Below the pieces are notes generated by a model, which was not told the DNA's origin, did not search any database, and saw nothing but the letters and a program-made list of their open reading frames with translations. Both the position numbers and the translations under genes were made by a program. A DNA stretch of 64,000 nucleotides from Planococcus glaciei (GTDB taxonomy: Bacteria > Bacillota > Bacilli > Bacillales_A > Planococcaceae), in contig NZ_FNDC01000016.1 in assembly GCF_900099655.1 (NCBI RefSeq), positions 1 to 64,000 of the forward strand, written 5' to 3'. Positions 1-8,381 of the stretch are shown one piece after another (the first letter of the stretch is position 1; every line of letters starts with the position of its first letter).

Positions 1-221
1 CAATTCGTGGTGCCTTCCTGGATTCGTTGAAGCAAGTAGGGTTTATACGGATCTAACTTGCTTGCCCGTTTCGTTCGCTTGGAGCTCCGAGGGAGCTTTT
101 CGGCGTTTATGTATTTGCGGATGGTTTTCCGGTCAAAGCCGGTCTCTTGGGCAATGGCTGTTAACGACCATCCCTTTTGATACAATTCCCGAATCATAAA
201 AAATTCCTCCATTTTCAACAT
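1..221 (-). mobile_element. IS21-family transposase (IstA-like), N-terminal part, runs off the window
   Basis: Reading leftwards from ATG at 221, a 73-residue open frame continues past position 1. It begins MLKMEEFFMIRELYQKG and has a helix-turn-helix stretch (WSLTAIAQETGFDRKTIRKY), as in the N-terminus of IS21-family IstA transposases that bind the element's ends. A GAGGAG ribosome site lies 9 bases before the ATG. The catalytic DDE domain and the IstB ATPase gene would be outside the window. The right end of the element should lie somewhere between about 230 and 300, because the next gene starts there, but I could not place its terminal repeat. Family assignment is by recognition, not by search. 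Confidence 0.75.
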
Positions 222-269
222 CGACACATACTCCTCTGCAACGTGGTATATGTCGATTATCCTTGATAA

Positions 270-1262
270 ATGGGGAATTTTAAAACGGCGTTATTGGGTA
301 TTTTATCACCGGCGGTGACATGCTTGTTAAATCGGTTGCCGGAGGAACATTCGCATCGAAAGTTTTTCGAAGTGGAGCTGTACCGGAGCAAAGCCGGAAA
401 GTTGGGCGAAGCCCGAATGAAAAAGAAGTTCAAGGAGTTTTATAGTGAAGAAGAGCATCACATCATTTGGAATCTCAATTTAGCGATTGGTGATTGGAGA
501 GTGCAGATGGACGGGCTGCTGCTGACAGACCGCTGTGCCTTGATCATCGAATCGAAGAATATCAGCGGAAAAATTCATTTTGATGAAGCTACAGGCGAGT
601 TTTACAGATTCAATGAAATTGAAGAAAAAACAGTGATGGAAGATCCGGTCATTCAATTAAACAAGCATATGCGCTTTCTCGAAGCCTGGTTTAAACTTCA
701 GAAAATCAACTTGCCGATTGACGGCCTCATAGTGTTTACCCCCAAACAATGCGAATTCATCTCAAAGCCAAAAGATAAGTTCTTTTGCAAAACGTATCAG
801 ATGGTGAATTATCTACACATCATTCTTCAAAATTATCCTCAAAGTACAGCCTCACATAGATTAATGAACGTTAAGAGCGCGATTGCTGACAACCAAGTGC
901 CTTACCAGCGGATTCCTTTGTATGAACAATATCGGTTGGATCCGAAGGAGTTAAGAGCGGGAGTGCGGTGTTATAAGTGCAAATATTATTCCATGGAACG
1001 AAAGAATAAAAGATGGAAATGTAAAAAATGTGGTAAGAAAGCCTTGTATGCTCATGCTTATGCAGTCAGTGAATACTTTTCATTGATTGGTAATACAATT
1101 TCTAATCGTCAATTTCGTGAGTTCTGTACTATTGAATCTCAACCGGTAGCAACTCGTTTAATTACCGGATTGAACTTAGAAGAGTCAGGTGAACGAAAGG
1201 GAAGGAAATATCGGTTAAGAAATGAGCTCAAGAGCCTTAAAATGTTGGAATCGCAGATATAA
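270..1262 (+). CDS. NERD-domain (nuclease-related) protein with C-terminal zinc ribbon, probably with altered N-terminus
   Basis: This 330-residue protein carries a NERD domain at about residues 40-150, with the nuclease-like pattern D81 followed by E94-x-K96 (IIESK). A zinc-ribbon-like pair follows: C234-x2-C237 and C251-x2-C254. NERD proteins are suspected DNA-processing enzymes, but their substrate is not known. The first eight or so codons have no good ribosome site and do not look like NERD proteins I know, which normally enter directly into a segment like LLNRLPEEHSHRK. I infer that the original 5' end was cut by the IS21 insertion just upstream. The last three codons and the stop (TCG CAG ATA TAA) lie inside the first copy of the 20-bp repeat array, so the 3' end is unusual too. 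It may be a remnant. Confidence 0.6.
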   Translation: MGNFKTALLGILSPAVTCLLNRLPEEHSHRKFFEVELYRSKAGKLGEARMKKKFKEFYSEEEHHIIWNLNLAIGDWRVQMDGLLLTDRCALIIESKNISGKIHFDEATGEFYRFNEIEEKTVMEDPVIQLNKHMRFLEAWFKLQKINLPIDGLIVFTPKQCEFISKPKDKFFCKTYQMVNYLHIILQNYPQSTASHRLMNVKSAIADNQVPYQRIPLYEQYRLDPKELRAGVRCYKCKYYSMERKNKRWKCKKCGKKALYAHAYAVSEYFSLIGNTISNRQFREFCTIESQPVATRLITGLNLEESGERKGRKYRLRNELKSLKMLESQI

Positions 1263-1360
1263 TTCTAGAACCGCAGATAAATTGCCAGTAACGCAGATAA
1301 AAAATTAGTATCACAGATAAAACTATTTAATCGCAGATAAATAAAGATTATCGCAGATAA
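1251..1360. repeat. Array 1: six CGCAGATAA cores at exact 20-bp period
   Basis: The 10-base core YCGCAGATAA (one copy TCACAGATAA, first copy TCGCAGATAT) starts at 1251, 1271, 1291, 1311, 1331 and 1351, exactly every 20 bases. The intervening 10 bases differ in every unit. The first core overlaps the end of the NERD gene. The same core and copy number recur at 42757-42866. The period is not a multiple of three, so this is not coding repetition. Confidence 0.9.
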
Positions 1361-1383
1361 AAAGTTGGTGAAGTATTTTTTCC

Positions 1384-1403
1384 GCTTTTCGTCCGCGAAA
1401 AGC
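1384..1403. repeat. GCTTTTCG/CGAAAAGC palindrome beside array 1
   Basis: Arms GCTTTTCG (1384-1391) and CGAAAAGC (1396-1403) surround a 4-base loop. The same palindrome occurs near 42.7, 49.56 and 56.53 kb, each time close to a short-period array. No U-run follows, so it is not an ordinary terminator. Confidence 0.75.
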
Positions 1404-1442
1404 ATCCATTCCAGCCTTTCATCTCGGTTTTTAAAACCTTTA

Positions 1443-1467
1443 GCCCTCCGCCAGCGGAGGGCTTTTA
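1443..1467 (+). terminator. Hairpin terminator after the NERD gene/array 1
   Basis: Arms GCCCTCCGC (1443-1451) and GCGGAGGGC (1454-1462) are followed by TTTT. The stem is strong and the U-run short. It separates the NERD/array region from the XRE operon. Confidence 0.7.
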
Positions 1468-1538
1468 ATATGCCTAGGCCGCATTCAGCGGCCCGATTAT
1501 ATCAAAATCATGTAAATAATACTTTACTTAATGTTAAG

Positions 1539-1553
1539 TATAATGTACATTAT
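1539..1553 (+). promoter_or_regulatory. Probable -10 element with overlapping palindromic operator for the XRE operon
   Basis: TATAAT lies at 1539-1544. A perfect 14-bp palindrome, ATAATGTACATTAT (1540-1553), overlaps it, and a second imperfect one (CTTAATGTTAAG) lies just upstream. No convincing -35 is visible. The placement suggests autorepression by the regulator encoded next; that is inference. Confidence 0.5.
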
Positions 1554-1595
1554 GTTATATAAACCGAACATGAAAACGAATAAAGGAGGAAGCGA

Positions 1596-1811
1596 ATGCT
1601 GAAGAATCGGGTGAAGGAGCTGCGGGCGCGGTACGGGTTTACGCAAAGTGATCTAGGCAAGCAAGTGGATGTCACGCGGCAAACGATTGCATTTATTGAA
1701 AAAGGGGAGTTTTCGCCGTCGATTACGCTGGCGTTGAAACTAGCGAAGGCGCTTCAAACAAATGTGGATGAATTATTCTGGTTGGAAGGGGATGAAAGAG
1801 ATGAAAAATGA
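1596..1811 (+). CDS. Small XRE-family transcriptional regulator
   Basis: This 71-residue protein is almost entirely one helix-turn-helix domain (residues about 5-58, with FTQSDLGKQVDVTRQTIAFIE). It belongs to the compact YozG/YvaO-like group of DNA-binding proteins usually encoded next to a small membrane protein. The start ATG has AAAGGAGGA 7 bases upstream. Its stop overlaps the start of the next gene by 11 bases, so the two are translationally coupled. It probably represses its own operon through the palindrome at the promoter. It has no effector domain, so the signal it reads is unknown. Confidence 0.85.
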   Translation: MLKNRVKELRARYGFTQSDLGKQVDVTRQTIAFIEKGEFSPSITLALKLAKALQTNVDELFWLEGDERDEK

Positions 1812-2301
1812 TTTTCGATTGCAGTATCCGCTATGGCAGATGGGGTTTATTATTTTGCTCGGCGCATTTGCTTATGGGTTAAGCTCACCAGTGACTGAAG
1901 TGGTCAATACAGAAACAGAGAACAGCATTATGATAAGCATAGGAGGAACACAGAGCCTTTTTGCAATGATTGCACTTCTGCTTTATTTCATTCTGCTTGC
2001 AGTATTCGCTTATCAGCTTCGTAAGCACAATAAAAACAATCCACACCAAAAAGTTTCCGCGTTCTCCATCCGGCCGCCTGAATACCTGGAGCAGGATGAA
2101 GGAATGACGTACATCACAAGAAAAGCGGCTCAAAAAGTGTATACCTTCATCACGTGGAGCCTGCCTTTATTAGCGGCGTTTGCCATGATCTTGCCGCTTC
2201 CGAAACTATTCATCATTTGGGGCATCTTACTGGTTGCGCTTGGCCAATACTGGATTTATTACCGTGAAGTCAGAAGCCATTTGAAGGAGGACGCAGAATG
2301 A
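1801..2301 (+). CDS. Membrane protein of unknown function, partner of the XRE regulator
   Basis: 166 residues with about four hydrophobic segments: near 10-28, 48-68, and two in the stretch from about 113 to 150. A polar loop lies between. I chose ATG 1801 because GGAAGGGG ends about 10 bases upstream; an in-frame ATG at 1792 is too close to that site. It overlaps the regulator gene by 11 bases and the following gene by 4, so the three form one operon. I do not recognise the family. Pairings of a tiny XRE regulator with such a membrane protein are common in Bacillales, and the membrane protein's role is usually unknown. Confidence 0.75.
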   Translation: MKNDFRLQYPLWQMGFIILLGAFAYGLSSPVTEVVNTETENSIMISIGGTQSLFAMIALLLYFILLAVFAYQLRKHNKNNPHQKVSAFSIRPPEYLEQDEGMTYITRKAAQKVYTFITWSLPLLAAFAMILPLPKLFIIWGILLVALGQYWIYYREVRSHLKEDAE

Positions 2302-2747
2302 TCTACGAATATTTTCTTGTTTTTTTGGGAGCCGCAGTTCCATGGTTTGAAATCGCAGTGGTTGTTCCGCTCGGCATCGTCTGGGGGTTGTCGCCCCTTT
2401 GGGTTATGGTATTGGCGTTTGTCGGCAACATGCTGACGGTTCTTGCATTGATCATCGGCTTTGACCGGTTTAAAGTCTGGTACCTCAAGCGGCAGGAAGC
2501 GAAAGGCAAGGCGCAAAATAAAAAAAGCGAGCGTGCCAAGAAGATCTGGAATAAATACGGCTTGCCTGGGCTCGCGATGCTTGGTCCGATTTTGATTGGA
2601 ACGCACATTGCCGCTTTCATCGGTATGACGCTCGGAGCGACAAAAAAGAATACGACCATTTGGCTGACCATCAGCATCGCCGCCTGGACATTGGTTTTCG
2701 GCATTCTGACCGCACTTGGCTTTGACTTTTTCACAAGAGAACTTTAA
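2298..2747 (+). CDS. Small multidrug-export family membrane protein (PF06695-type)
   Basis: 149 residues with four membrane segments. The pattern AAVPWFEIAVVVPLGIVWG near the N-terminus and GLPGLAMLGPILIGTHIAAF in the third quarter are typical of the putative small multidrug export (COG2426) family. A basic hinge (KRQEAKGKAQNKKSERAKK) separates the two halves. The family name rests on weak evidence; transport substrate is unknown. Its ATG overlaps the stop of the preceding gene (ATGA). No conventional terminator follows; the operon runs into the hairpin modules at 2753-3020. Confidence 0.75.
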   Translation: MIYEYFLVFLGAAVPWFEIAVVVPLGIVWGLSPLWVMVLAFVGNMLTVLALIIGFDRFKVWYLKRQEAKGKAQNKKSERAKKIWNKYGLPGLAMLGPILIGTHIAAFIGMTLGATKKNTTIWLTISIAAWTLVFGILTALGFDFFTREL

Positions 2748-2752
2748 GTCAC

Positions 2753-3020
2753 AAGCTGCAAGGCGCCTGCGTATTTCGATGTCCAGACTCCGGTGCCTAG
2801 GCCCTCGAGGTCGCTTCGGTCATGGCCCGAATGACAAAGGGCGCCATTCATGCCAAGCCCTCCAGCGCTTGTCGGGCCTTGCGAGGCACCTGCGCTTTTC
2901 GATGTCCAGACTCCGGCGCCCAGATTTTCGGGGTCATAAGCCAACCCGGCTGTGCGGCAAATAGCGCCGCTTCGCCGATTCGTCTTATGCCCGTCGAATC
3001 TACATGGGCGCCTGCGCATT
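2753..3020 (-). repeat. Cluster I of nested-hairpin modules (two modules plus a truncated end)
   Basis: On the minus strand, one module runs 3012-2915 with outer stem GGCGCCC/GGGCGCC. A second runs 2890-2792 with outer stem GGTGCCT/AGGCACC. They are joined by a repeated linker, which on the plus strand contains TTTCGATGTCCAGACTCCGG (copies near 2773-2792 and 2897-2915). A third linker with AGGCGCC at 2761-2767 begins a truncated module. Inner stems include CATAAG/CTTATG and AATG/CATT. The stem sequences differ from those in clusters II and III while still pairing. This fills the 320 bases between the transporter and the methyltransferase. Confidence 0.85.
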
Positions 3021-3068
3021 TCTGTATGCTATACTTAAGCTATTCTGAAATAAAGGCGTGAACGAAAC

Positions 3069-3836
3069 ATGAAAAGAATCGAATCCACTCAAAACTCACT
3101 CGTCAAGCACTGGAAAAAGCTTGTCACGACCCGGAAAGAACGCGATAAATTTGCGGAATTTCTGGTGGAAGGCTTTCATTTGACGGAAGAGGCAGTGAAA
3201 AAGAAAAGCTTGATCAAATCGCTGATTGTCCGGGAAGGCGTCGACATTCCGGAAGAATGGGACGTATCGGATGTACCGCAATACTCAGTGACGGCCCAGG
3301 TAGCAAAAGAGATTTCGGAAACGGAGCACTCGCAAGGAATTTTCGCCCACTGTGAGCAGCCGGAATTCTCGGAAGAAGAGCAGCAGACGTGGACGAAATT
3401 ATTATTGATTGATGCTGTACAGGATCCCGGCAATATCGGCACAATGATCCGCACGGCTTTGGCGAGCGGCATGGATGCAGTTGTTCTTGGAAAAGGCTGT
3501 GCTGACCCGTACAATCCGAAAACGGTCCGGTCGGCGCAAGGCTCGAATTTCCAGATCCCGGTTGTCAAAGGGGAATTGGTGGAATGGCTGCCAGCATTAA
3601 AAGAGCGCAGCATTCCGGTGTATGGAACGGCACTCCTCAACGCAACACCGGTACATGAAGCTGAAAGCCAGGAGCAATTCGCTTTGCTTGTCGGCAACGA
3701 AGGCAGCGGCGTGGATCCGGTCCTATTGCAGCAGACGGACCAGAATTTGGTTGTGCCGCTTTACGGCGCTGCTGAATCCTTGAACGTAGCAGTTGCAACG
3801 GGCATCTTGCTGTACAGCCTGGTGCCGAAAAACTAA
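3069..3836 (+). CDS. ysgA: SpoU/TrmH-family rRNA or tRNA 2'-O-ribose methyltransferase
   Basis: 255 residues. The N-terminal ~100 form the substrate-binding region seen in RlmB-like enzymes. The C-terminal half is the knotted SpoU domain, with motif 1 (DAVQDPGNIGTMIRTALASG), motif 2 (LLVGNEGSGVDP) and motif 3 (VPLYGAAESLNVAVATGILL), which bind S-adenosylmethionine in the trefoil knot. It lies directly before pheS, as ysgA does in B. subtilis. The exact RNA site is unknown. The pheS promoter begins right at its stop codon, so pheST is transcribed independently. Confidence 0.88.
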   Translation: MKRIESTQNSLVKHWKKLVTTRKERDKFAEFLVEGFHLTEEAVKKKSLIKSLIVREGVDIPEEWDVSDVPQYSVTAQVAKEISETEHSQGIFAHCEQPEFSEEEQQTWTKLLLIDAVQDPGNIGTMIRTALASGMDAVVLGKGCADPYNPKTVRSAQGSNFQIPVVKGELVEWLPALKERSIPVYGTALLNATPVHEAESQEQFALLVGNEGSGVDPVLLQQTDQNLVVPLYGAAESLNVAVATGILLYSLVPKN

Positions 3837-3838
3837 GT

Positions 3839-3867
3839 TTGATTAAACTTACAGGATTTCGTATAAT
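3839..3867 (+). promoter_or_regulatory. Promoter of pheST
   Basis: TTGATT (3839-3844), a 17-base spacer and TATAAT (3862-3867) form a good vegetative promoter. It overlaps the stop codon region of the preceding gene and precedes the T-box leader. Confidence 0.8.
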
Positions 3868-3879
3868 GAAAGAGTAAAT

Positions 3880-4130
3880 AATGAAAAGCTGTGACCGGGA
3901 AGAGTACGTCGCGCGCATGCATAAAGGGAGTCTGCACCTTGACTGGGAGTGCGGATATGCAAAACGCCTCGGAAGTTCACCCCGCGAGCTGCCTGACGGG
4001 ACCAGCAGCAATGCTGTAAAGACAGGCCGGTGAAGAGCCGTTACGTAAATGAGTGATTGCGCCTTGTGCGCATTAACTAGGGTGGTACCGCGAATAATGC
4101 CTCGTCCCTTTTCTGGGACGGGGCTTTTTA
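3880..4130 (+). promoter_or_regulatory. T-box leader, Phe-specific, controlling pheST
   Basis: The conserved T-box sequence GGTGGTACCGCG is at 4081-4092. It is followed by a terminator, GCCTCGTCCC (4099-4108) paired with GGGACGGGGC (4115-4124), then TTTTT. The likely specifier codon is TTC (Phe) at 3976-3978, in the context GGAAGTTCACC. Uncharged tRNA-Phe would stabilise the antiterminator and switch on the operon. Confidence 0.93.
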
Positions 4131-4151
4131 CTGTTTAAAGGAGGAGAAAAG

Positions 4152-5189
4152 ATGGAAGCACAATTGCAAGAATTGAAAACAGAAGCGCTAGAGAAAATTT
4201 CAGCGTCAACAAACGTAAAAGAATTGAACGATGTCCGTGTGGCGTATTTAGGAAAAAAAGGCCCGATTACGGATCTATTGAAAGGCATGGGAAAACTCCC
4301 TGCCGAAGAACGTCCGAAAATGGGGGCGCTTGTCAACGTTATCCGCGAGGAAGTGACGGCGTCTCTTGAAGAGCGCATGGCGATCCTGGAAGAACAGGCG
4401 ATCAACGAAAAACTGCAAAGCGAAACGATCGACATCACCTTGCCGGGGCGTCCTGTTAAAACAGGAAACTCACATCCGTTGACGCGCGTCGTTGAAGAAA
4501 TCGAAGATCTTTTCGTTTCAATGAGCTACGAAATCGCTGAAGGCCCGGAAGTGGAAAAAGACTACTATAACTTCGAAGCTTTAAATTTGCCAAAAGGCCA
4601 TCCGGCACGCGATATGCAGGATACCTTCTATATAACAGACGAAATCTTGCTGCGTACGCATACGTCGCCTGTTCAGGCACGCACGATGGAAATCAAAAAA
4701 GGCGAACCAATCAAAATCATTTGCCCCGGGAAAGTGTACCGCCGCGACAGCGATGACGCGACGCATTCACACCAGTTCACGCAAATCGAAGGATTGGTCA
4801 TCGGCGAAGACATCCGCATGAGCGACCTTAAGGGGACGCTTCAAGTGTTCGCGAAGAAAATGTTCGGAGACGACCGCGAAATCCGTCTGCGCCCAAGCTT
4901 CTTCCCGTTCACGGAGCCGTCCGTTGAAATGGACATCTCCTGCTTCAAATGCGGCGGGTCGGGCTGCAACGTCTGCAAGAAAACCGGCTGGCTTGAAATT
5001 TTGGGTGCCGGCATGGTGCATCCGAACGTACTGGAAATGGCAGGCTATGACTCAAAACGCCTGACTGGATTCGCTTTCGGCATGGGGCCTGAGCGCATCG
5101 CAATGCTGAAGTACGGCGTTGAAGACATCCGCCACTTCTATACGAACGACGTCCGCTTTTTATCCCAATTCCAACGCACTGAAGTTTAA
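4152..5189 (+). CDS. pheS: Phenylalanyl-tRNA synthetase alpha subunit
   Basis: 345 residues, the usual bacterial length. The N-terminal coiled coil (about 1-85) binds tRNA-Phe. The class II catalytic core follows, with motif 2 around [17 protein letters not shown] and motif 3 at [17 protein letters not shown]. It charges tRNA-Phe as an alpha2-beta2 enzyme with PheT, encoded 14 bases downstream. A cysteine-rich insert ([17 protein letters not shown]) is typical of Bacillales PheS. GGAGGAG stands before the ATG. Controlled by the upstream T-box. Confidence 0.97.
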   Translation: MEAQLQELKTEALEKISASTNVKELNDVRVAYLGKKGPITDLLKGMGKLPAEERPKMGALVNVIREEVTASLEERMAILEEQAINEKLQSETIDITLPGRPVKTGNSHPLTRVVEEIEDLFVSMSYEIAEGPEVEKDYYNFEALNLPKGHPARDMQDTFYITDEILLRTHTSPVQARTMEIKKGEPIKIICPGKVYRRDSDDATHSHQFTQIEGLVIGEDIRMSDLKGTLQVFAKKMFGDDREIRLRPSFFPFTEPSVEMDISCFKCGGSGCNVCKKTGWLEILGAGMVHPNVLEMAGYDSKRLTGFAFGMGPERIAMLKYGVEDIRHFYTNDVRFLSQFQRTEV

Positions 5190-5203
5190 GGAGGAAATAA
5201 TAC

Positions 5204-7603
5204 ATGTTAGTATCCATTAAATGGCTGAAAGATTATATAGATACACAAGACTTGGCACCTGCTGATTTGGGTGAAAAAATTACGCGCTCCGGCATCGAAG
5301 TGGATGCGGTGATCGACCGTTCCCACGGCATGACAAATGTCGTAGTTGGCTACGTAGAATCATGCGTCAAACATCCGGAAGCGGATAAACTATCAATTTG
5401 CCAAGTAAACGTCGGCGAAGAAACAACACAGATCATCTGCGGTGCGCCGAACATTGCAGCAGGCCAAAAAGTCATCGTGGCTCGTCCAGGTGCTAACCTG
5501 CCCGGCGGCATGAAAATTAAAAAGGCCAAACTGCGCGGCGAAGAATCAAACGGCATGATTTGCTCGCTTCAGGAACTGGGCATTGAAGGCAAGCTTGTGC
5601 CAAAAGCGTATGCAGAAGGCATTTATGTATTGCCGGAAGATGCGGAAGTCGGAAGCGACGTCATTGCAAACTTCGATTTGGATGATACCGTGCTTGAACT
5701 TGGGCTTACGCCGAACCGCGCCGATGCCATGAGCATGCTTGGTGTGGCTTATGAAGTAGGAGCCATTCTTTCGGAAGACGTCAAATTGCCGGAATCAAAT
5801 TACACGGAAGCAGCTGATTCTGCGGAATCTATGCTGTCGTTGAACGTCGATTCACCGGAAGCGAATCCGTTATACGTTGCGAAAGTGATCCGCAACATCG
5901 AAGTGAAGGAATCGCCGATGTGGCTGCAGCAGCGTTTGATGGCTGCCGGTGTTCGTCCGCACAACAACGTGGTCGATGTGACGAACTATGTCTTGATGGA
6001 ATACGGCCAGCCGCTACATGCGTTTGACTACGATTCATTGAAAACAGGAAATATCACGGTCCGCCAGGCAAAAGAAGGCGAGAAAATTACAACGCTGGAT
6101 GATACCGAACGCACCTTATCTGCACATAACCTGGTGATCACAAACGGCGAAGAACCTGTAGCGCTTGCAGGCGTGATGGGCGGAGCCAACTCGGAAGTCA
6201 GCAATTCGACAACGACAATTGTCATTGAATCCGCCTATTTCGCATCAGGTTCGATCCGCCAGACGTCGAAAGACCATGGCCTCCGCAGCGATGCAAGTTC
6301 GCGCTATGAAAAAGGCGTGGACCCGAACCGCGTCATCCCGGCCGCAGAACGTGCCGCAAGTTTGATTGCGGAACTTGCAGGCGGGGAAGTGCTGGCAGGA
6401 TCGCTTGTGTTCGATCAGCTGGACCGTGAAGAAAAAATCGTGAAAGTGTCTCCGGACTTTATCAATACGCGTCTTGGCATGAAGATTCCATTTGAGGACA
6501 TGATGGAAATCCTCGGCCGCTTGAAATTCAATACCGATGCCATCAACGGCCAATTGGTGATTTCCGTGCCGACACGCCGCCAGGACATTCAAATAGAAGA
6601 AGATGTTGTGGAAGAAATCGCTCGCCTCTACGGCTACGATGAAATTCCGGCAACGCTTCCGGTAACAGAAGCAGCACCGGGCGGCCTGACGCCGTACCAG
6701 GAAAAGCGCCGCATCGTCCGCAAAGTGCTAGAAGGGGCTGGCCTCCTTCAGGCGACGACGTATTCACTGACGTCTGAGAAATCAGCGACGCAATTTGCAT
6801 TGACGGAAACGGAAACCACAAAACTGTTGATGCCGATGAGTGAAGAACGCAGCACACTGCGCCAAAGCTTGCTGCCGCATTTATTGGAATCGGTATCGTA
6901 CAACACAGCCAGAAGAATGGATTCGGTTGCTTTGTATGAAACAGGCGCTGTGTTCTTGAAAGCCGACGATGAATTATTGAACGAAGAAGAGCATCTGGCA
7001 ATCGCCATGACCGGCTTATGGCTAGACCATAGCTGGCAAGGCGAGAAGAAAGAAGTCGACTTCTTTGTGCTGAAAGGCATTGTCGAAGGTTTGGCGAATC
7101 GCCTGGGCGTTGAACTGGCATTCGAACGCGGCCAGATGGACGGATTGCACCCGGGACGCACCGCCTTCATCATGCTGAACGGCAACCGGATTGGTGTGAT
7201 TGGACAGCTTCACCCGACCGAACAAAAAGCACGCGATTTGAAAAATACTGTTGTGATGGAACTGAACCTTTCGGCTTTATTGGAAGTTCAGCTGGATGCA
7301 CTAGTGTACACACCCGTGCCGCGCTACCCGTCGATTTCACGTGACGTTGCTTTGGTTCTTTCAAAAATCGTTGAAGCCGGTACGATCGAAGCGGTCATCC
7401 GCAACGCAGGCGGCAAACTGTTGAAAGACGTGCGCGTCTTTGACTTGTACGAAGGCGACAAGATGGAAGAAGGCAAAAAGTCAGTGGCATTCTCATTGAC
7501 ATACTTCGACCCTGAAAAAACGTTGACAGACGAAGAAGTGACGAATGCTCATGAGAAAGTTTTGAGTGCGTTGACTGAAGTGGGCGCTGAGTTGCGCAGC
7601 TAA
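5204..7603 (+). CDS. pheT: Phenylalanyl-tRNA synthetase beta subunit
   Basis: 799 residues, close to the B. subtilis length. An EMAP/tRNA-binding OB fold lies at about 40-150, the B3/4 editing region at about 210-385, the B5 domain at about 405-475, a degenerate class II core follows, and the FDX-ACB anticodon-binding domain ends the protein (from about 705, YTPVPRYPSISRDVALVL). It forms the heterotetramer with PheS and hydrolyses mischarged Tyr-tRNA-Phe. AAGGAGG precedes the ATG. Confidence 0.97.
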   Translation: MLVSIKWLKDYIDTQDLAPADLGEKITRSGIEVDAVIDRSHGMTNVVVGYVESCVKHPEADKLSICQVNVGEETTQIICGAPNIAAGQKVIVARPGANLPGGMKIKKAKLRGEESNGMICSLQELGIEGKLVPKAYAEGIYVLPEDAEVGSDVIANFDLDDTVLELGLTPNRADAMSMLGVAYEVGAILSEDVKLPESNYTEAADSAESMLSLNVDSPEANPLYVAKVIRNIEVKESPMWLQQRLMAAGVRPHNNVVDVTNYVLMEYGQPLHAFDYDSLKTGNITVRQAKEGEKITTLDDTERTLSAHNLVITNGEEPVALAGVMGGANSEVSNSTTTIVIESAYFASGSIRQTSKDHGLRSDASSRYEKGVDPNRVIPAAERAASLIAELAGGEVLAGSLVFDQLDREEKIVKVSPDFINTRLGMKIPFEDMMEILGRLKFNTDAINGQLVISVPTRRQDIQIEEDVVEEIARLYGYDEIPATLPVTEAAPGGLTPYQEKRRIVRKVLEGAGLLQATTYSLTSEKSATQFALTETETTKLLMPMSEERSTLRQSLLPHLLESVSYNTARRMDSVALYETGAVFLKADDELLNEEEHLAIAMTGLWLDHSWQGEKKEVDFFVLKGIVEGLANRLGVELAFERGQMDGLHPGRTAFIMLNGNRIGVIGQLHPTEQKARDLKNTVVMELNLSALLEVQLDALVYTPVPRYPSISRDVALVLSKIVEAGTIEAVIRNAGGKLLKDVRVFDLYEGDKMEEGKKSVAFSLTYFDPEKTLTDEEVTNAHEKVLSALTEVGAELRS

Positions 7604-7631
7604 TTAGATAGGAAAATTGAATTATCAAACG

Positions 7632-7661
7632 AAGCGGAATCCTTGTGATTCCGCTTTTTTG
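7632..7661 (+). terminator. Terminator of pheST
   Basis: AAGCGGAAT (7632-7640), a 7-base loop and ATTCCGCTT (7648-7656) are followed by a T-run. Confidence 0.9.
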
Positions 7662-7824
7662 TGTAATTAAACAGGTCGGAAGCATCTATTTTCTGCTTCT
7701 TAATAATTAAAAAGAACTAGTAAATTATTTTTCCTGTGATAAACTGGGAATAAAGGGATTTTAGTAGTAAAAATGGCATAAGTGATGTCCCGGTCCATAA
7801 ATTCCTATAAGAAGGAGGAGCACA

Positions 7825-8295
7825 GTGAAAAAACTGATGAAAAATGAGCAAGGATTAACACTGGTAGAAATTTTGGCCACTCTAGTTTTATTGGGAATTG
7901 TATTCGTTGGCATCATGAGCGTTTTTTCTCAAATGACATTATTTAATGATAAGACGTATACGAAGCTGGATACGATGAATCTTGCGCGGCAGGAGATGAG
8001 CGAGATAAAAGGGATGACTTTTACAGGTGCGCAGATTGAGATATTAAGCAAGTTAGAAACAGATCCTATAAGTCTTTATGTTCGAAAAGCAGCGAAGAAT
8101 GAAGTGGATGCTGGAGGTAAAGTAATTCATTATCTGGAGAAAAATGAAGGCGATTACCGTTATGAATTGCGTTTTTATGAAGATCCTAAATTCACCGGAC
8201 AAACAGGCATTGAAAAATTGTATCAAGTTCATTTAATAGTAAAGTCTGGTGATACGTTCAATAGCGAGACTTTTGGATATATTGAAGGCAGCTAA
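7825..8295 (+). CDS. Type IV prepilin-like protein (class III signal peptide), locus 1
   Basis: 156 residues from a GTG start with GAAGGAGGAG upstream. The prepilin signal KNEQG|LTLVE has cleavage expected after G10 and the conserved Glu at mature position 5, then a hydrophobic helix (about 12-33). It would be processed by a ComC/PilD-type peptidase and assembled into a pseudopilus or stay membrane-bound. The segment QMTLFNDKTYTKLDTMNLARQEMSEI is nearly repeated in the pilin gene at 61644, so the two are paralogues. The gene sits between pheT and rnhC, which are neighbours in B. subtilis, so the pair is an insertion. It is distinct from the classic comG pseudopilins. Confidence 0.85.
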   Translation: MKKLMKNEQGLTLVEILATLVLLGIVFVGIMSVFSQMTLFNDKTYTKLDTMNLARQEMSEIKGMTFTGAQIEILSKLETDPISLYVRKAAKNEVDAGGKVIHYLEKNEGDYRYELRFYEDPKFTGQTGIEKLYQVHLIVKSGDTFNSETFGYIEGS

Positions 8296-8381
8296 GAAGA
8301 TAACCTTTATGAAAAAGAAAAGCTTCAAAGATGAAGTTGAATTCTGATTTATTAGTATTAAATTGAGGGGGTCTGATTGTA

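Noticed and set aside
1365-1562. 65-residue frame
   Set aside because: Runs through the palindrome, the terminator and the XRE promoter; no family resemblance.
2716-3061. Short Arg/Pro-rich frames on both strands
   Set aside because: They are translations of the hairpin modules.
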